DNA of 64,000 nt from Pseudomonas chlororaphis subsp. piscium (GTDB taxonomy: Bacteria; Pseudomonadota; Gammaproteobacteria; Pseudomonadales; Pseudomonadaceae). Every line of letters starts with the position of its first letter. The first letter of the stretch is position 1. A program made the position numbers and the translations under genes. Shown here piece by piece: positions 1-8,980 of this stretch. The notes under the pieces were generated by a model. It did not search any database, was not told the DNA's origin, and saw only the letters and a program-made list of their open reading frames with translations. Location of the stretch: NCBI RefSeq assembly GCF_003850345.1, contig NZ_CP027707.1, positions 1,612,001-1,676,000 on the forward strand. The letters are read 5' to 3'.

Positions 1-1
1 C

Positions 2-856
2 GCAACGGTGCTCAATAACTTCGTCAGTCACGACCAGAGTACGGGAACTCATTTGACCAGCGGCGTTTCCGGGACAGTGGACGACGCGGGCAAAGCCTCC
101 TATGCCGTGGCTGTTTCCCGTGATGCTAAGCAACGGGAAACCAGCCACAACGCCAGTCTCAATTATTCCTTGCCCCAGGTGGCTTTGAGTTCCAGTTTTT
201 CCCAGGGCAGCGATTACCGTCAGGCATCCGTCGGCGCGTCCGGCGGCATGATCCTGCACCCCGGCGGCCTGACGTTCGCCCAGACCCTGAGCGAAACCAT
301 CGGCCTGGTCTACGCGCCCCATGCCCTGGGCGCGGGAGTCGGTTATAGCGGGGCGCGGGTGAACGGCAGTGGCTACGCCGTGGTGCCCAGCCTGACGCCT
401 TTCCAGCTCAATACCGTGGATGTCGATCCGCTGGGCGTGCCCGACGACGTCGAGCTGCAGGTGAGTTCGCGTAACACGGCACCGGTGGCGGGGGCCGTGG
501 TGATGCTGGCGTACCCGACCCGCAAGGCGCGTTCTTTCCTGATCAACAGCCTGCAACCCAATGGCGCGCTCCTGCCGTTTGCCGCGATCGCCACCGACGC
601 CGAGAGCGGGGTGGAAATAGGCGCGGTCGGCCAGGGCAGTCGCCTGGTGCTGCGCAGCGAAAAGGACCAGGGTTCGATTCGTGTCGAATGGGGCGATGAG
701 CCCGGGCAGCAATGCCTGATCGACTACCGCCTGCCCGAGCGCGGTGCAGCCTCTGCCAAGGTGGCTGAGGCGAAGGGCTATGAGGTGTTCGACCTGCCAT
801 GCCGCCCGGTACCTCCCGACACTGCCGGGGCACCTGCTCAGGTGAGGAGCGACTGA
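2..856 (+). CDS. Fimbrial usher protein, C-terminal part (5' truncated by window)
   Basis: This is the end of an outer-membrane usher of the chaperone-usher pathway, which receives chaperone-bound pilins and threads them through its barrel. The frame is open from the first bases, so the N-terminus lies outside the window. Visible parts are the late barrel (VALSSSFSQGSDYRQASVG, then GASGGMILHPGGLTF) and the usher C-terminal domains (VDVDPLGVPDDVELQ, AVVMLAYPTRKARSFLI, LPFAA), ending with a small Cys-bearing domain. Its stop overlaps the chaperone start in an ATGA junction, so the two are translationally coupled. Whether this usher has the N-terminal POTRA-like extension of P-ushers such as CupB3 cannot be seen. 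The family call is secure. Confidence 0.9.
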   Translation, partial: ATVLNNFVSHDQSTGTHLTSGVSGTVDDAGKASYAVAVSRDAKQRETSHNASLNYSLPQVALSSSFSQGSDYRQASVGASGGMILHPGGLTFAQTLSETIGLVYAPHALGAGVGYSGARVNGSGYAVVPSLTPFQLNTVDVDPLGVPDDVELQVSSRNTAPVAGAVVMLAYPTRKARSFLINSLQPNGALLPFAAIATDAESGVEIGAVGQGSRLVLRSEKDQGSIRVEWGDEPGQQCLIDYRLPERGAASAKVAEAKGYEVFDLPCRPVPPDTAGAPAQVRSD

Positions 857-1635
857 TGCAGCAGGCATGCGGCTTGTGCCGCCCCTCGGCCATGGCTCGG
901 TGGATCTGTGGTGGCCTGATGTCGGCCTGGTTGCTGATGTCGCTGTGCGCCGACGCCCAGGCGGCGCTGGCCATTACCGGTACGCGCTTCATTTACCCGG
1001 CCAATGCCTCGGCGTTGACGGTCAGGGTCGGCAATACCGGCGATGCGCCGATCCTCCTGCAAGCCTGGCTGGACCGGGGGGATACGCGCGCCGACCCGAG
1101 CCGTCTGACGGTGCCGTTCGTACTGTCGCCGCCCATTTCACGGTTGGACCCACAACAGCGCAGCGCCCTGGTGGTGCGTTACACCGGCGAACCCTTGCCC
1201 GGCGATCGCGAGTCGGTGTTCTGGATCAATTTCCTCGAAGTGCCACCGGTGACGACCACCGACAGCAATCTGCTGCGCCTGGCCTACCGCATGCGCATGA
1301 AGCTGCTGTACCGCCCTTCAGGCCTTGCCGGCAAGGCGGACGAGGCAATCGGGCAAGTGGTCTGGAGCCTCGACAAGGCCCCCGGAGCAGACGGGCAGAT
1401 GGCGCTGCTGGCCACCAGCCGGGCGCCTTACTACGTGTCCATCCCGCAGCTGGAACTGGGCAGCGGAGCTCAATCGGTCAGTTGGCAGGGGATCACGCTC
1501 GAGCCTTTCGGCACGACACGTATCGCCCTGCCCGCAACAAAAAAGGCAGCCGTCGCCAGCGCGACGGTCGTTCGTTACCAGGTGGCGATAGACAGCGGGG
1601 AGACGCTGAGTGGAAGTGCGCGGTTACAACAGTAG
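856..1635 (+). CDS. Periplasmic fimbrial chaperone (PapD/CupB4-like)
   Basis: This 259-residue protein is a periplasmic pilus assembly chaperone that completes the pilin immunoglobulin-like fold by donor-strand complementation. A signal peptide ends near residue 37 (LCADAQA, then ALAITGTRFIYPA). The N-terminal Ig domain shows NTGDAPILLQAWLD and PPISRLDPQQRSALVVRY. The chaperone-type stretch GDRESVFWINFLEVPP follows at about residues 116-131. The start is the ATG of the ATGA overlap with the usher. Downstream is the TpsB gene, so the chaperone sits between the usher and a two-partner secretion pair, as in P. aeruginosa cupB-like loci. Confidence 0.92.
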   Translation: MQQACGLCRPSAMARWICGGLMSAWLLMSLCADAQAALAITGTRFIYPANASALTVRVGNTGDAPILLQAWLDRGDTRADPSRLTVPFVLSPPISRLDPQQRSALVVRYTGEPLPGDRESVFWINFLEVPPVTTTDSNLLRLAYRMRMKLLYRPSGLAGKADEAIGQVVWSLDKAPGADGQMALLATSRAPYYVSIPQLELGSGAQSVSWQGITLEPFGTTRIALPATKKAAVASATVVRYQVAIDSGETLSGSARLQQ

Positions 1636-1714
1636 TTTTGCGACGGACAGAGTCGGGACGAGTGCGTGGTTATGCGGTTGCGATCGAGCGCCTGATGGCG
1701 CGAGACCGGCGGGC

Positions 1715-3400
1715 ATGAGTCTGGGGCGGCGTGGGTCGTGTTTCGTCCTGGCGGCGTTGCTGCCATTGGCATTGCCTAATATCGCCCTAGCCTTGCAGGT
1801 GCCTAACGCCGGTCAGGCGATGCGTGATATCGAGTCGGTCCAGCCGGCTCAGCCAGCCCCTTCGGAGCTGGAGTTGGATCTGCCCAAGGCCGAGACACCT
1901 GCCGCACCGGCAGCCCCGGACACTTCCGGGATCCGGGTGCAGGTCGAGACGTTTGCCATCGAGGGCAACCAGGTTTTCAGCACCGAGCGTCTGCAGGCGC
2001 TGCTGGCCGACCTACAGGGCCAGGAGCTGGACCTGGCCGGTCTGCGCGGGGCCGCGCAGCGTATTACCGACTACTACCAGAAGCAGGGTTATGTACTGGC
2101 CCGCGCTTTCCTGCCACCCCAGGACATTGAAAACGGCCTGGTGCAAATCGCGGTGGTCGAGGGGCGTTACGGGCGCATCGAAGTGCAGAACCGTTCGCGT
2201 GCCCTGGATCAAGTGGTGCGGGCGCCGCTGTCGTCGCTGAACAGCGGCGAGGCGGTATACGACGCGGACCTGGAACGCAGTCTCTTGCTGTTGAGCGACC
2301 TGCCCGGGGTCCAGGCCCGAGGCACCTTGCGTCCTGGCCAGGAGTACGGGACCACCGACCTGGTGGTCGATACCGAGTCCGGGCCACTGTTGAACGGCAC
2401 CCTGGAGGCGGACAACTTCGGCGGTTATTACACCGGCGAATACCGCCTGGGGGGCAGCCTCAACCTCAACAACCCCTTGCGCCTTGGCGACCAACTGAGC
2501 CTGCGCGCGATGCGCAGCGACGAGTCGCAGCGTTATTACCGCGCGGCCTACCAGTTGCCGGTCGGCCCCTGGTCGACCCGCATCGGCGGGGCGTACTCGG
2601 AAATGAGCTACCGCCTGGGCAGGAACTTCGAGGTACTGGATTACCACGGTGTCGCCAGCTTCCGCAGTTTCTTCGTCGCCCAGCCACTGGTGCGCAGCCG
2701 GACCTTCGACCTCACTGCGCAACTGCAATACGAAGACAAGCGGCTGCGTGATGATATCGACCTGTTCGAGTTCAGCAGTCGCAAACAGATCGACCTGTGG
2801 ACCCTGAGCCTCAGCGGCAACAGCCAGGACCGTTTTTTCGGGGGCGGCCAGAGCTTCTTCGATCTGTCCTACGGCAGCGGGCGGTTGCGCTTCGGCGACC
2901 GCGAGGAGGAAGTCCAGGATGGCCGCACCGCGGGGACCTCGGGCGAGTTCGCCAAGCTCAATCTCAATGCCGCGCGCCTGCAGCGCCTGAGCGACCGCTT
3001 CCAGCTCTATACCCGGCTGAGTGCGCAATGGGCCAACAGCAACCTGGACAGCTCGGAAAAGCTCGGCCTTGGCGGTCCCTACGGTGTGCGCGGCTATCCA
3101 TTGGGTGCTGGCAGTGGCGACCAAGGCTGGCAGGCCAGCGCCGAACTGCGCTACGCCCTGGCCCCGCGCTGGCAGCTCAGCGCCTTCGCCGACAACGGCA
3201 CGGTCAAGGTCAACCGCCAACCCTGGACCTCCGAAAACAATACCCGCCGGCTCACGGCGACCGGTATCGGCGCCAGCTGGGCGGGGCCTTCGCAGCAAAT
3301 CAACCTGACGCTTGCCTGGCCTCTGAATGACAACGGCAACAACCCGGAAAAGCCGGAGCGCCGCCCCCGGGTCTGGATGAACGCAACGCAATATTTCTAG
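1715..3400 (+). CDS. TpsB-family outer-membrane transporter (ShlB/FhaC/HecB)
   Basis: This 561-residue transporter belongs to the two-partner secretion (type Vb) family and should export the TpsA protein encoded next. A signal peptide (to about residue 26, ALPNIALA) is followed by a proline-rich linker. A ShlB-type POTRA domain then spans about residues 70-165 (FAIEGNQVFSTERLQALL, YYQKQGYVLARAFLP, VVEGRYGRIEV). The rest is a 16-strand barrel with the conserved L6 motif VRGY in GLGGPYGVRGYPLG, ending in the outer-membrane signature ATQYF. The ATG at 1715 begins the signal peptide; the frame extends upstream into the chaperone end, but that part does not look like signal sequence. It lies 74 bp before tpsA. 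Confidence 0.93.
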   Translation: MSLGRRGSCFVLAALLPLALPNIALALQVPNAGQAMRDIESVQPAQPAPSELELDLPKAETPAAPAAPDTSGIRVQVETFAIEGNQVFSTERLQALLADLQGQELDLAGLRGAAQRITDYYQKQGYVLARAFLPPQDIENGLVQIAVVEGRYGRIEVQNRSRALDQVVRAPLSSLNSGEAVYDADLERSLLLLSDLPGVQARGTLRPGQEYGTTDLVVDTESGPLLNGTLEADNFGGYYTGEYRLGGSLNLNNPLRLGDQLSLRAMRSDESQRYYRAAYQLPVGPWSTRIGGAYSEMSYRLGRNFEVLDYHGVASFRSFFVAQPLVRSRTFDLTAQLQYEDKRLRDDIDLFEFSSRKQIDLWTLSLSGNSQDRFFGGGQSFFDLSYGSGRLRFGDREEEVQDGRTAGTSGEFAKLNLNAARLQRLSDRFQLYTRLSAQWANSNLDSSEKLGLGGPYGVRGYPLGAGSGDQGWQASAELRYALAPRWQLSAFADNGTVKVNRQPWTSENNTRRLTATGIGASWAGPSQQINLTLAWPLNDNGNNPEKPERRPRVWMNATQYF

Positions 3401-3474
3401 TACCTGCTCGTAGCAGGAGTGGTGTCGTTCTGCAAATGGTTTGCAGAGCGTTCTTTAGTGAAGAGGGCGTTACC

Positions 3475-6400
3475 GTGAACAAAATGTATGCACTGGTTTG
3501 GAACCAGGCCCTGGCATGCTGGAATGTGGCTCATGAGGGCGCGCGGCGCCGGCGCAAGTCGGGCGCACGCAAGGGCATGGTCGTGGCGGCTGTCAGCCTG
3601 CTGGGGGTGGGCGCCATGTCTTCGGCATTCGCCCTGCCAACGGGAAATACCCATGTGTCCGGAGACGCCAATATCCTGACCTTCAACGATGGCAAGGAAA
3701 TGTCGATCAACCAGAAAAGTGACAGGCTGATCACCAACTGGAACGACTTCAGCGTCAAAAAGGGTGAGAAGGTCTCCTTCCACCAGCCCACTAAAAGCTC
3801 GGTTGCACTGAACCGTGTGGTCGGAACCAATGCCAGTGATATCCAGGGCCAGATCAATGCCAACGGCCAGGTGTTTCTGGTCAACCCCAATGGCGTCGTG
3901 TTCGGCCAGGGCGCCCAGGTCAACGTGGGGGGGCTGGTGGCTTCGACCCGGGACATTGCCAATAAAGACTTCGAGGCCGGCAACTACACGTTCTCGGGCA
4001 ACTCGCCGGCGGAGATCATCAACAACGGCGACATTATTGCCGCCCAGGGCGGTAACGTGGCGCTGCTGGGGACCAACGTGCGCAACGATGGGGTAATCCA
4101 GGCGCAAATGGGCCGGATCGCGCTGGGCGCGGGGGACAAGTTCACCCTGAACTTCGACGGCAACAACCTGCTCAACCTGCAAGTCGAGGGTGCCGCAGTG
4201 GATGCCCTGGTGAAAAACGGCGGCCTGCTCAAGGCCGACGGTGGCCAGGTGCTGATGACCGCCAAGAGTGCGGACGCCATGTTGCAGACCGTGGTCAACA
4301 ACCAGGGCACCATCGAGGCCAACACCCTGCGTGGCACGGCCGGCAAGATCACCCTCGATGGCGGCGACATGGGCAAGGTGCTGGTGGGCGGGGCGATGAC
4401 TGCCAGCGCCATCGGCACCGTGGGCAATGGCGGTGTGATCGAGACCAAAGGCGCGAACACCGAGGTGCAACTGGCGACCCGGGTCAATACCCTGGCCAGC
4501 AACGGCCAGACGGGCAACTGGAAGATCACTTCGAGGTCGGTCAAGGTCAATCCGACAGCGGCCTCGGGCACCGACACAGTCTACGCCGACACCTTGTCGA
4601 ACAACCTGGCGACCACCCATATCGAGCTGGCCAGCAGTGTTGGCGATGTAGTGGTGGGCGGCCCCGTCACCTGGAACAGCGGCAATCAGTTGAAGCTGTC
4701 TTCCAAACGCAACATCGAGGTCAATGGCGGGCTGGCCAGCACCGGTATCAAGGCCCGGGTCGAGATGAATGCTGAAGAAACCATCCGGCTCAACGGCAAC
4801 GTGACCCTCAGTGGCGCCAATGCCAGCCTCGGGCTGAACCATGGCAGCGGCTATGCCCTGGGGCAGGACGCGAAGGTCACCTTGTCCGGTAGCGGGGCTT
4901 CGTTCGACTCGAATGGTGCGCTCTACGATGTCATTCAAAACACCGCCCAGCTGCAGGCGGTCAATAACAACCTCAATGGCCGGTATGTCCTGGGGACCGA
5001 CCTCAAGGGTTCCGGCGCCTTCAAGTCCATCGGCGGCAATAGCGCTTTCGCCGGCGCCTTCGACGGCCTGGGCAATACCATCAGCGGTTTCACCGTGACC
5101 AATACCGGGCCTATGGTTGGCCTGTTCGCCGGCAACTCGGGCAGTATCAGTAACCTGAAACTGGCCAACATGACGGTGAATGGCACTACCTCCGGAGCGG
5201 GCTTCAGCTATATCGGCGGCCTGGTGGGGTTGAACACCGGCACTCTGACCAACGTCAGCACCACTGGTCTGCGGGTCAACGCCAACGCCTCGAACACCAA
5301 CGTCGTGGGTGGCCTGGTCGGGCTCAATTCGGGCGGTGTTATCAATCGCGCATCGGTGGCAGTCAACTCCTACGTGAATGGCAACGCCTACACCTCATCG
5401 GTGGGTGGCCTGGTCGGTGAAAACGTTTTGGGTGTGACTGGTCCCGCAAGCATTACCAACAGTTTGGCGAATGTCGCCATCGGCGGGTACCTGGCACGTA
5501 CCTTTGCAGGCGGTGCCGGTGGCCTGGTCGGGACCAACAGGGGCGGTTACATCGCCGACTCTTCCAGCAGCGGTTCAGTCGGTAACAACTCGTGCAGTTA
5601 TGTGGGCACGAATATGGGCGGGCTGATCGGTTACAACCAGACCGGTACGGTCGAGCGCTCGAGCTCCTCGGCAGCGGTGCGGGGTAACAGCGCCAGCAAT
5701 ATTGGTGGGCTGATCGGGTTCAACACCAACAGTGCGGTCAGGGAGTCCAGCTTCAGCGGCACGGTCAACGGCTACGGCAGTGCATCGGCAGGCGGGCTGA
5801 TCGGTTACAACCAGAACAGCACGTTGAACGACGTCAGGACCAGCGGTACGGTCAACGACACCTCGGGCACCCATGTGGGTGGTCTGGTCGGTCAGAACTT
5901 CTACGGCAAAATAGACACCGCCGAGGTTCTGGCCAATGTCACCGCGGGCACCAACAGCAATACCGGCGGGCTGATCGGCAGCAACTACGGCGGTTCTGTC
6001 AGCCATGCCGTGGCTCGCGGCAAGGTCATTGCAGGCACCAACAGCCATGTTGGCGGACTGATCGGCAACAACGACGGTGACTTGAACTCGGTCGAAGCCA
6101 GTGGCGACGTCCGGGCCGGTACCAACAGCTTCGTGGGTGGCCTGGTGGGCACCAACGGGCGCACCCTGGGCTCGGTCATCGAAACCGCTACGGCCAAGGG
6201 CGCTGTCTATGGCGACCAGCGCAGCGTCATCGGTGGGCTGGTGGGGCAGAACCATGGCCAGATCCTCAACTCCCTGGCCCTGGGGCCGGTCAGTGGCAGT
6301 TATTACGCGAGTCTGGGAGGGCTGGTGGGGTTGAACATGGGCACCGTCCGTCAATCGGTGGCCAGCGGTAAGATCAACGGCAACGGCAATTACCCGAGCT

Positions 6401-6516
6401 ACCAGACCTACGGTGGCCTGGTCGGCGTCAACTATGGCGAGATGAAATACAACTCGGCATTGGGCGAGGCGGCCCAGGTGCCTCTTGCCGGCCTCAACGT
6501 CGGAGTCATCCAGTAA
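3475..6516 (+). CDS. TpsA exoprotein with FHA-type TPS domain and GLUG repeats
   Basis: This 1013-residue filamentous-haemagglutinin-like exoprotein is the partner of the TpsB encoded just upstream. The start is taken as GTG 3475 behind the ribosome site GAAGAGGG, because translation there opens with an extended signal peptide region (MNKMYALVWNQALACWNV, a basic stretch, then a hydrophobic core ending at SSAFA near residue 56). The TPS secretion domain follows (INANGQVFLVNPNGVVFGQ, GGLVASTRDI, INNGDIIAAQGGNVALLG). Residues from about 580 to the end carry 14 GLUG-type units with core GGL(V/I)GxN. It is likely a secreted or surface adhesin. It lies inside a chaperone-usher locus, like cupB5 of P. 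aeruginosa. Confidence 0.92.
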   Translation: MNKMYALVWNQALACWNVAHEGARRRRKSGARKGMVVAAVSLLGVGAMSSAFALPTGNTHVSGDANILTFNDGKEMSINQKSDRLITNWNDFSVKKGEKVSFHQPTKSSVALNRVVGTNASDIQGQINANGQVFLVNPNGVVFGQGAQVNVGGLVASTRDIANKDFEAGNYTFSGNSPAEIINNGDIIAAQGGNVALLGTNVRNDGVIQAQMGRIALGAGDKFTLNFDGNNLLNLQVEGAAVDALVKNGGLLKADGGQVLMTAKSADAMLQTVVNNQGTIEANTLRGTAGKITLDGGDMGKVLVGGAMTASAIGTVGNGGVIETKGANTEVQLATRVNTLASNGQTGNWKITSRSVKVNPTAASGTDTVYADTLSNNLATTHIELASSVGDVVVGGPVTWNSGNQLKLSSKRNIEVNGGLASTGIKARVEMNAEETIRLNGNVTLSGANASLGLNHGSGYALGQDAKVTLSGSGASFDSNGALYDVIQNTAQLQAVNNNLNGRYVLGTDLKGSGAFKSIGGNSAFAGAFDGLGNTISGFTVTNTGPMVGLFAGNSGSISNLKLANMTVNGTTSGAGFSYIGGLVGLNTGTLTNVSTTGLRVNANASNTNVVGGLVGLNSGGVINRASVAVNSYVNGNAYTSSVGGLVGENVLGVTGPASITNSLANVAIGGYLARTFAGGAGGLVGTNRGGYIADSSSSGSVGNNSCSYVGTNMGGLIGYNQTGTVERSSSSAAVRGNSASNIGGLIGFNTNSAVRESSFSGTVNGYGSASAGGLIGYNQNSTLNDVRTSGTVNDTSGTHVGGLVGQNFYGKIDTAEVLANVTAGTNSNTGGLIGSNYGGSVSHAVARGKVIAGTNSHVGGLIGNNDGDLNSVEASGDVRAGTNSFVGGLVGTNGRTLGSVIETATAKGAVYGDQRSVIGGLVGQNHGQILNSLALGPVSGSYYASLGGLVGLNMGTVRQSVASGKINGNGNYPSYQTYGGLVGVNYGEMKYNSALGEAAQVPLAGLNVGVIQ

Positions 6517-6703
6517 CCCTCGGTACCTCCCGCTGATACCCAGGTATCGCGAAGGTCTCGATACGCCATGCTGCGGCATGGCGTATCGGTTTTATCGATT
6601 CATCCCCCTCTTTCAGGATGAGCCGCGACGCGGATCGTCCATCTAAACGAAGCCCGGTCGATCAACGCGGCCGTGCTCAAGCAGCACATGGAGAATGGCC
6701 CCC

Positions 6704-7876
6704 ATGACCTACCCATTGGCATTCAGACCTGTCTGCCACAGGCGCCGGCTTTACCGCACCGTCCAGGCATTGGCCTGCCTGTTTCCGAGCCTGATCGGTG
6801 CGATGGCACAGGCCGCCGTGCTGGAAAGCCAGGCGATCGACTGCACGTTCAGTAACGGCGCTGGCCGGCCCTGGGTGGAAGTGACGCCATTGACCAGCAC
6901 CACGCCGGTCGGCGCTGTCTTGTGGCAACGGCCGGTGGCACTGATCACCAACTACAAGTATGGCGGCACTACCGGCAACAAGGCCCATGAGCTGGTATCT
7001 GCCGCGTACTGGACCGCGGGCACGCCATTGTCCGATGCCATCGCGCCAACCAATATCAGCGGCATCGGTTTCAAGATTGCCGTGAGTTCCTCGGACGGTG
7101 TGCTCAGGGACATCACCCAGACGCCCAAGCCCGTCGCGCTGGAAAAGAACCTGGTTCTGTTCGACCCCAGCGTTGGCCAGAACCAGCGCTCGCTGATGGT
7201 GACCAACTACCTGCAATCGCTGATCCTCACGGTGCCCCCCAGCCAGTTGCCCAGCGGCGAGCTGGTGATCAACCGGGTCGCCGGCAGTTCGGGACTGATG
7301 CTGTATGCGGTCGACTTGCTCAAGGATGTGGCCAGCCTGGGGGGGCAGGTCGATATTCCGAGCGACAACATACCCATCGGCATTTGCCGCAAACCCTACC
7401 CGTTGATGGGGCCCGCTATCATCAATATGGGGGGCGGGACCGGGCCCATTATTCCCAACAAATGCGAGGTGGAGTCGTACAAGACCATCCCGGTGAAGCT
7501 TGGGCGTTTCTCCCTGGCCAATTTTCCCAAGGTGGGTTCCACCTCGTCGCCGGTGCCGTTTCGCATCGAGCTGAGCCAGTGCGCGTTGAATGCCAGGCCG
7601 CAGATCACCTTCACCGACAAAGTGCCCGGCCACACCGACCCGTCGGTGCTCAACCTGACGGCTTCGCCCAACAGCGCCAAGGGCTTCGGCATCATCATGA
7701 TCAACGACCTGAACCAGCAGCGGATCAAGTACGACGGCACCCTCTACGACATGCAGCGGGTGGGCGACAGCGCGATCATTCCCCTGCGGGCCGGCTACAT
7801 CCGCACCGGCAGCGATGCCGAGCTCAAGGTCGGCGATGCCGATGGCGCGGCGGAGTTCACCTTTACCTTCCCTTGA
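6704..7876 (+). CDS. Two-domain fimbrial tip adhesin
   Basis: This 390-residue secreted protein has a signal peptide (CLFPSLIGAMAQA) and a novel N-terminal receptor-type domain (about residues 35-240). A C-terminal pilin domain follows, seen as IPNKCEVESYKTIPVKLG, then FRIELSQC, FTDKVPGHTDPSVLNL and a last strand DGAAEFTFTFP. Pilin-like second domains of this kind let tip adhesins dock on the chaperone and usher. The start is ATG 6704, because GGAG lies 10 bases upstream; ATG 6695 is possible but too close to it. It ends the adhesin locus and probably corresponds in position to CupB6-like proteins. The bound ligand cannot be guessed. Confidence 0.85.
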   Translation: MTYPLAFRPVCHRRRLYRTVQALACLFPSLIGAMAQAAVLESQAIDCTFSNGAGRPWVEVTPLTSTTPVGAVLWQRPVALITNYKYGGTTGNKAHELVSAAYWTAGTPLSDAIAPTNISGIGFKIAVSSSDGVLRDITQTPKPVALEKNLVLFDPSVGQNQRSLMVTNYLQSLILTVPPSQLPSGELVINRVAGSSGLMLYAVDLLKDVASLGGQVDIPSDNIPIGICRKPYPLMGPAIINMGGGTGPIIPNKCEVESYKTIPVKLGRFSLANFPKVGSTSSPVPFRIELSQCALNARPQITFTDKVPGHTDPSVLNLTASPNSAKGFGIIMINDLNQQRIKYDGTLYDMQRVGDSAIIPLRAGYIRTGSDAELKVGDADGAAEFTFTFP

Positions 7877-7970
7877 GTCATTCCGGCTTGAACTAAGGCC
7901 CTTCGATGGCGATAGACGCCGTTGCGGGGCCTTTCTACACTGGGCTCCGACCTGGGGATGGAGCACGCGG

Positions 7971-8900
7971 ATGAATCGCAACGAACTGCGCAAGGCCGAT
8001 ATCAACCTGATGGTGGTGTTCGAAACCCTGATGCTCGAGCGCAATGTGACCCGGGCGGCGGAGAAGCTGTTTCTCGGCCAGCCGACCATCAGCTCGGCGC
8101 TCAATCGCTTGCGCGCGATCTTCAACGATCCGCTGTTCATTCGCGTGGGCCACCGGATGGAGCCGACCGCCCGCGCCGAGGAGCTGATCCAGCACCTGTC
8201 GCCGGCGCTGGATGCCTTGTCCTCGGCCTTGAGCCTGACCCATGATTTCGATCCCGCCAGCAGCACCATGACCTTCCGCATCGGCCTGTCCGACGACGTC
8301 GAGTTCGGCTTGTTGCCACCGCTGTTGCGGACCTTGCGCCAGGAAGCGCCGAATGTGGTGTTCGTGGTGCAGCACGCGGACTACTGGCGGATCCCGGACC
8401 TGCTGGCCGCCGGCGACATCACCGTGGGCATCAGCCAGACCCGTGGGCTGCCGGCCAACGCCAAGCGCAAGCTGCTGCGGCATATCCAGCCCAGCGTGCT
8501 GCGCGCCGATGCCAGCGACACGCCGCTGACCCTCGACGAATACTGTTCGCGCCCGCATGTGCTGGTGTCGCATACGGCCAATGTCAGCGGCTTTGCCGAT
8601 GAGTGGCTGGCCGAGATCGGCCGGCAGCGCCAGGTGGTATTGTCGGTGCCGCAGTACAGTGCGCTGCCGGCGTTGCTGGCGGGGACCGACATGATCGCCA
8701 GCCTGCCGGACTACGCGGCGGCGGCCATGGCCGCGTCGGGGCAGTTGTTCCAGGAGCCGTTCCCGTTCAAGACCCCGACCCTGGACCTGTCCATGGTCTG
8801 GCTCAGCCATGTCGATACCGACCCGGCCGAGCGCTGGCTGCGTTCGCGGCTGGAGGCCTTCATGAGCGACCGCGACGTGGCGCCGCCCAAGGCCCATTGA
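7971..8900 (+). CDS. LysR-family transcriptional regulator
   Basis: This 309-residue regulator has the LysR winged helix-turn-helix at residues 8-66 (LMVVFETLMLERNVTRAAE, then QPTISSALNRLR) followed by the effector-binding domain (from about residue 90, TFRIGLSDDVEFGLLPPL). Start ATG 7971 has GGAG 8 bases upstream. The DNA-binding half resembles the NodD/NahR-type subgroup (NPLFIRVGHRMEPT pattern). The gene lies 94 bp after the fimbrial adhesin on the same strand and 80 bp before a CHMI-type isomerase. Which of these, if any, it controls is not clear from sequence. The family is certain; the target and effector are unknown. Confidence 0.9.
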   Translation: MNRNELRKADINLMVVFETLMLERNVTRAAEKLFLGQPTISSALNRLRAIFNDPLFIRVGHRMEPTARAEELIQHLSPALDALSSALSLTHDFDPASSTMTFRIGLSDDVEFGLLPPLLRTLRQEAPNVVFVVQHADYWRIPDLLAAGDITVGISQTRGLPANAKRKLLRHIQPSVLRADASDTPLTLDEYCSRPHVLVSHTANVSGFADEWLAEIGRQRQVVLSVPQYSALPALLAGTDMIASLPDYAAAAMAASGQLFQEPFPFKTPTLDLSMVWLSHVDTDPAERWLRSRLEAFMSDRDVAPPKAH

Positions 8901-8980
8901 GCTTCTTATCCCTTGGTAGAGGATTCAGGCAGGCGTGTAGTATGGAGCGCCTTTTTCCTCACCTTTCAGGGAGCTCTGCC

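Noticed and set aside
867..1718. 283-codon ORF within the chaperone gene
   Set aside because: It is an overlapping frame of the chaperone with no features of its own.
2012..3391. Long antisense ORF opposite TpsB
   Set aside because: It has no domain, signal or ribosome site and is a mirror of strong G/C third-position bias in the real gene.
3397..4938. 513-codon antisense ORF opposite TpsA
   Set aside because: The composition is that of a shadow frame; the plus-strand protein has a clear TPS domain.
7971..8900. Regulator of the fimbrial locus
   Set aside because: Position alone supports it and it equally precedes the isomerase gene; no site evidence was found.
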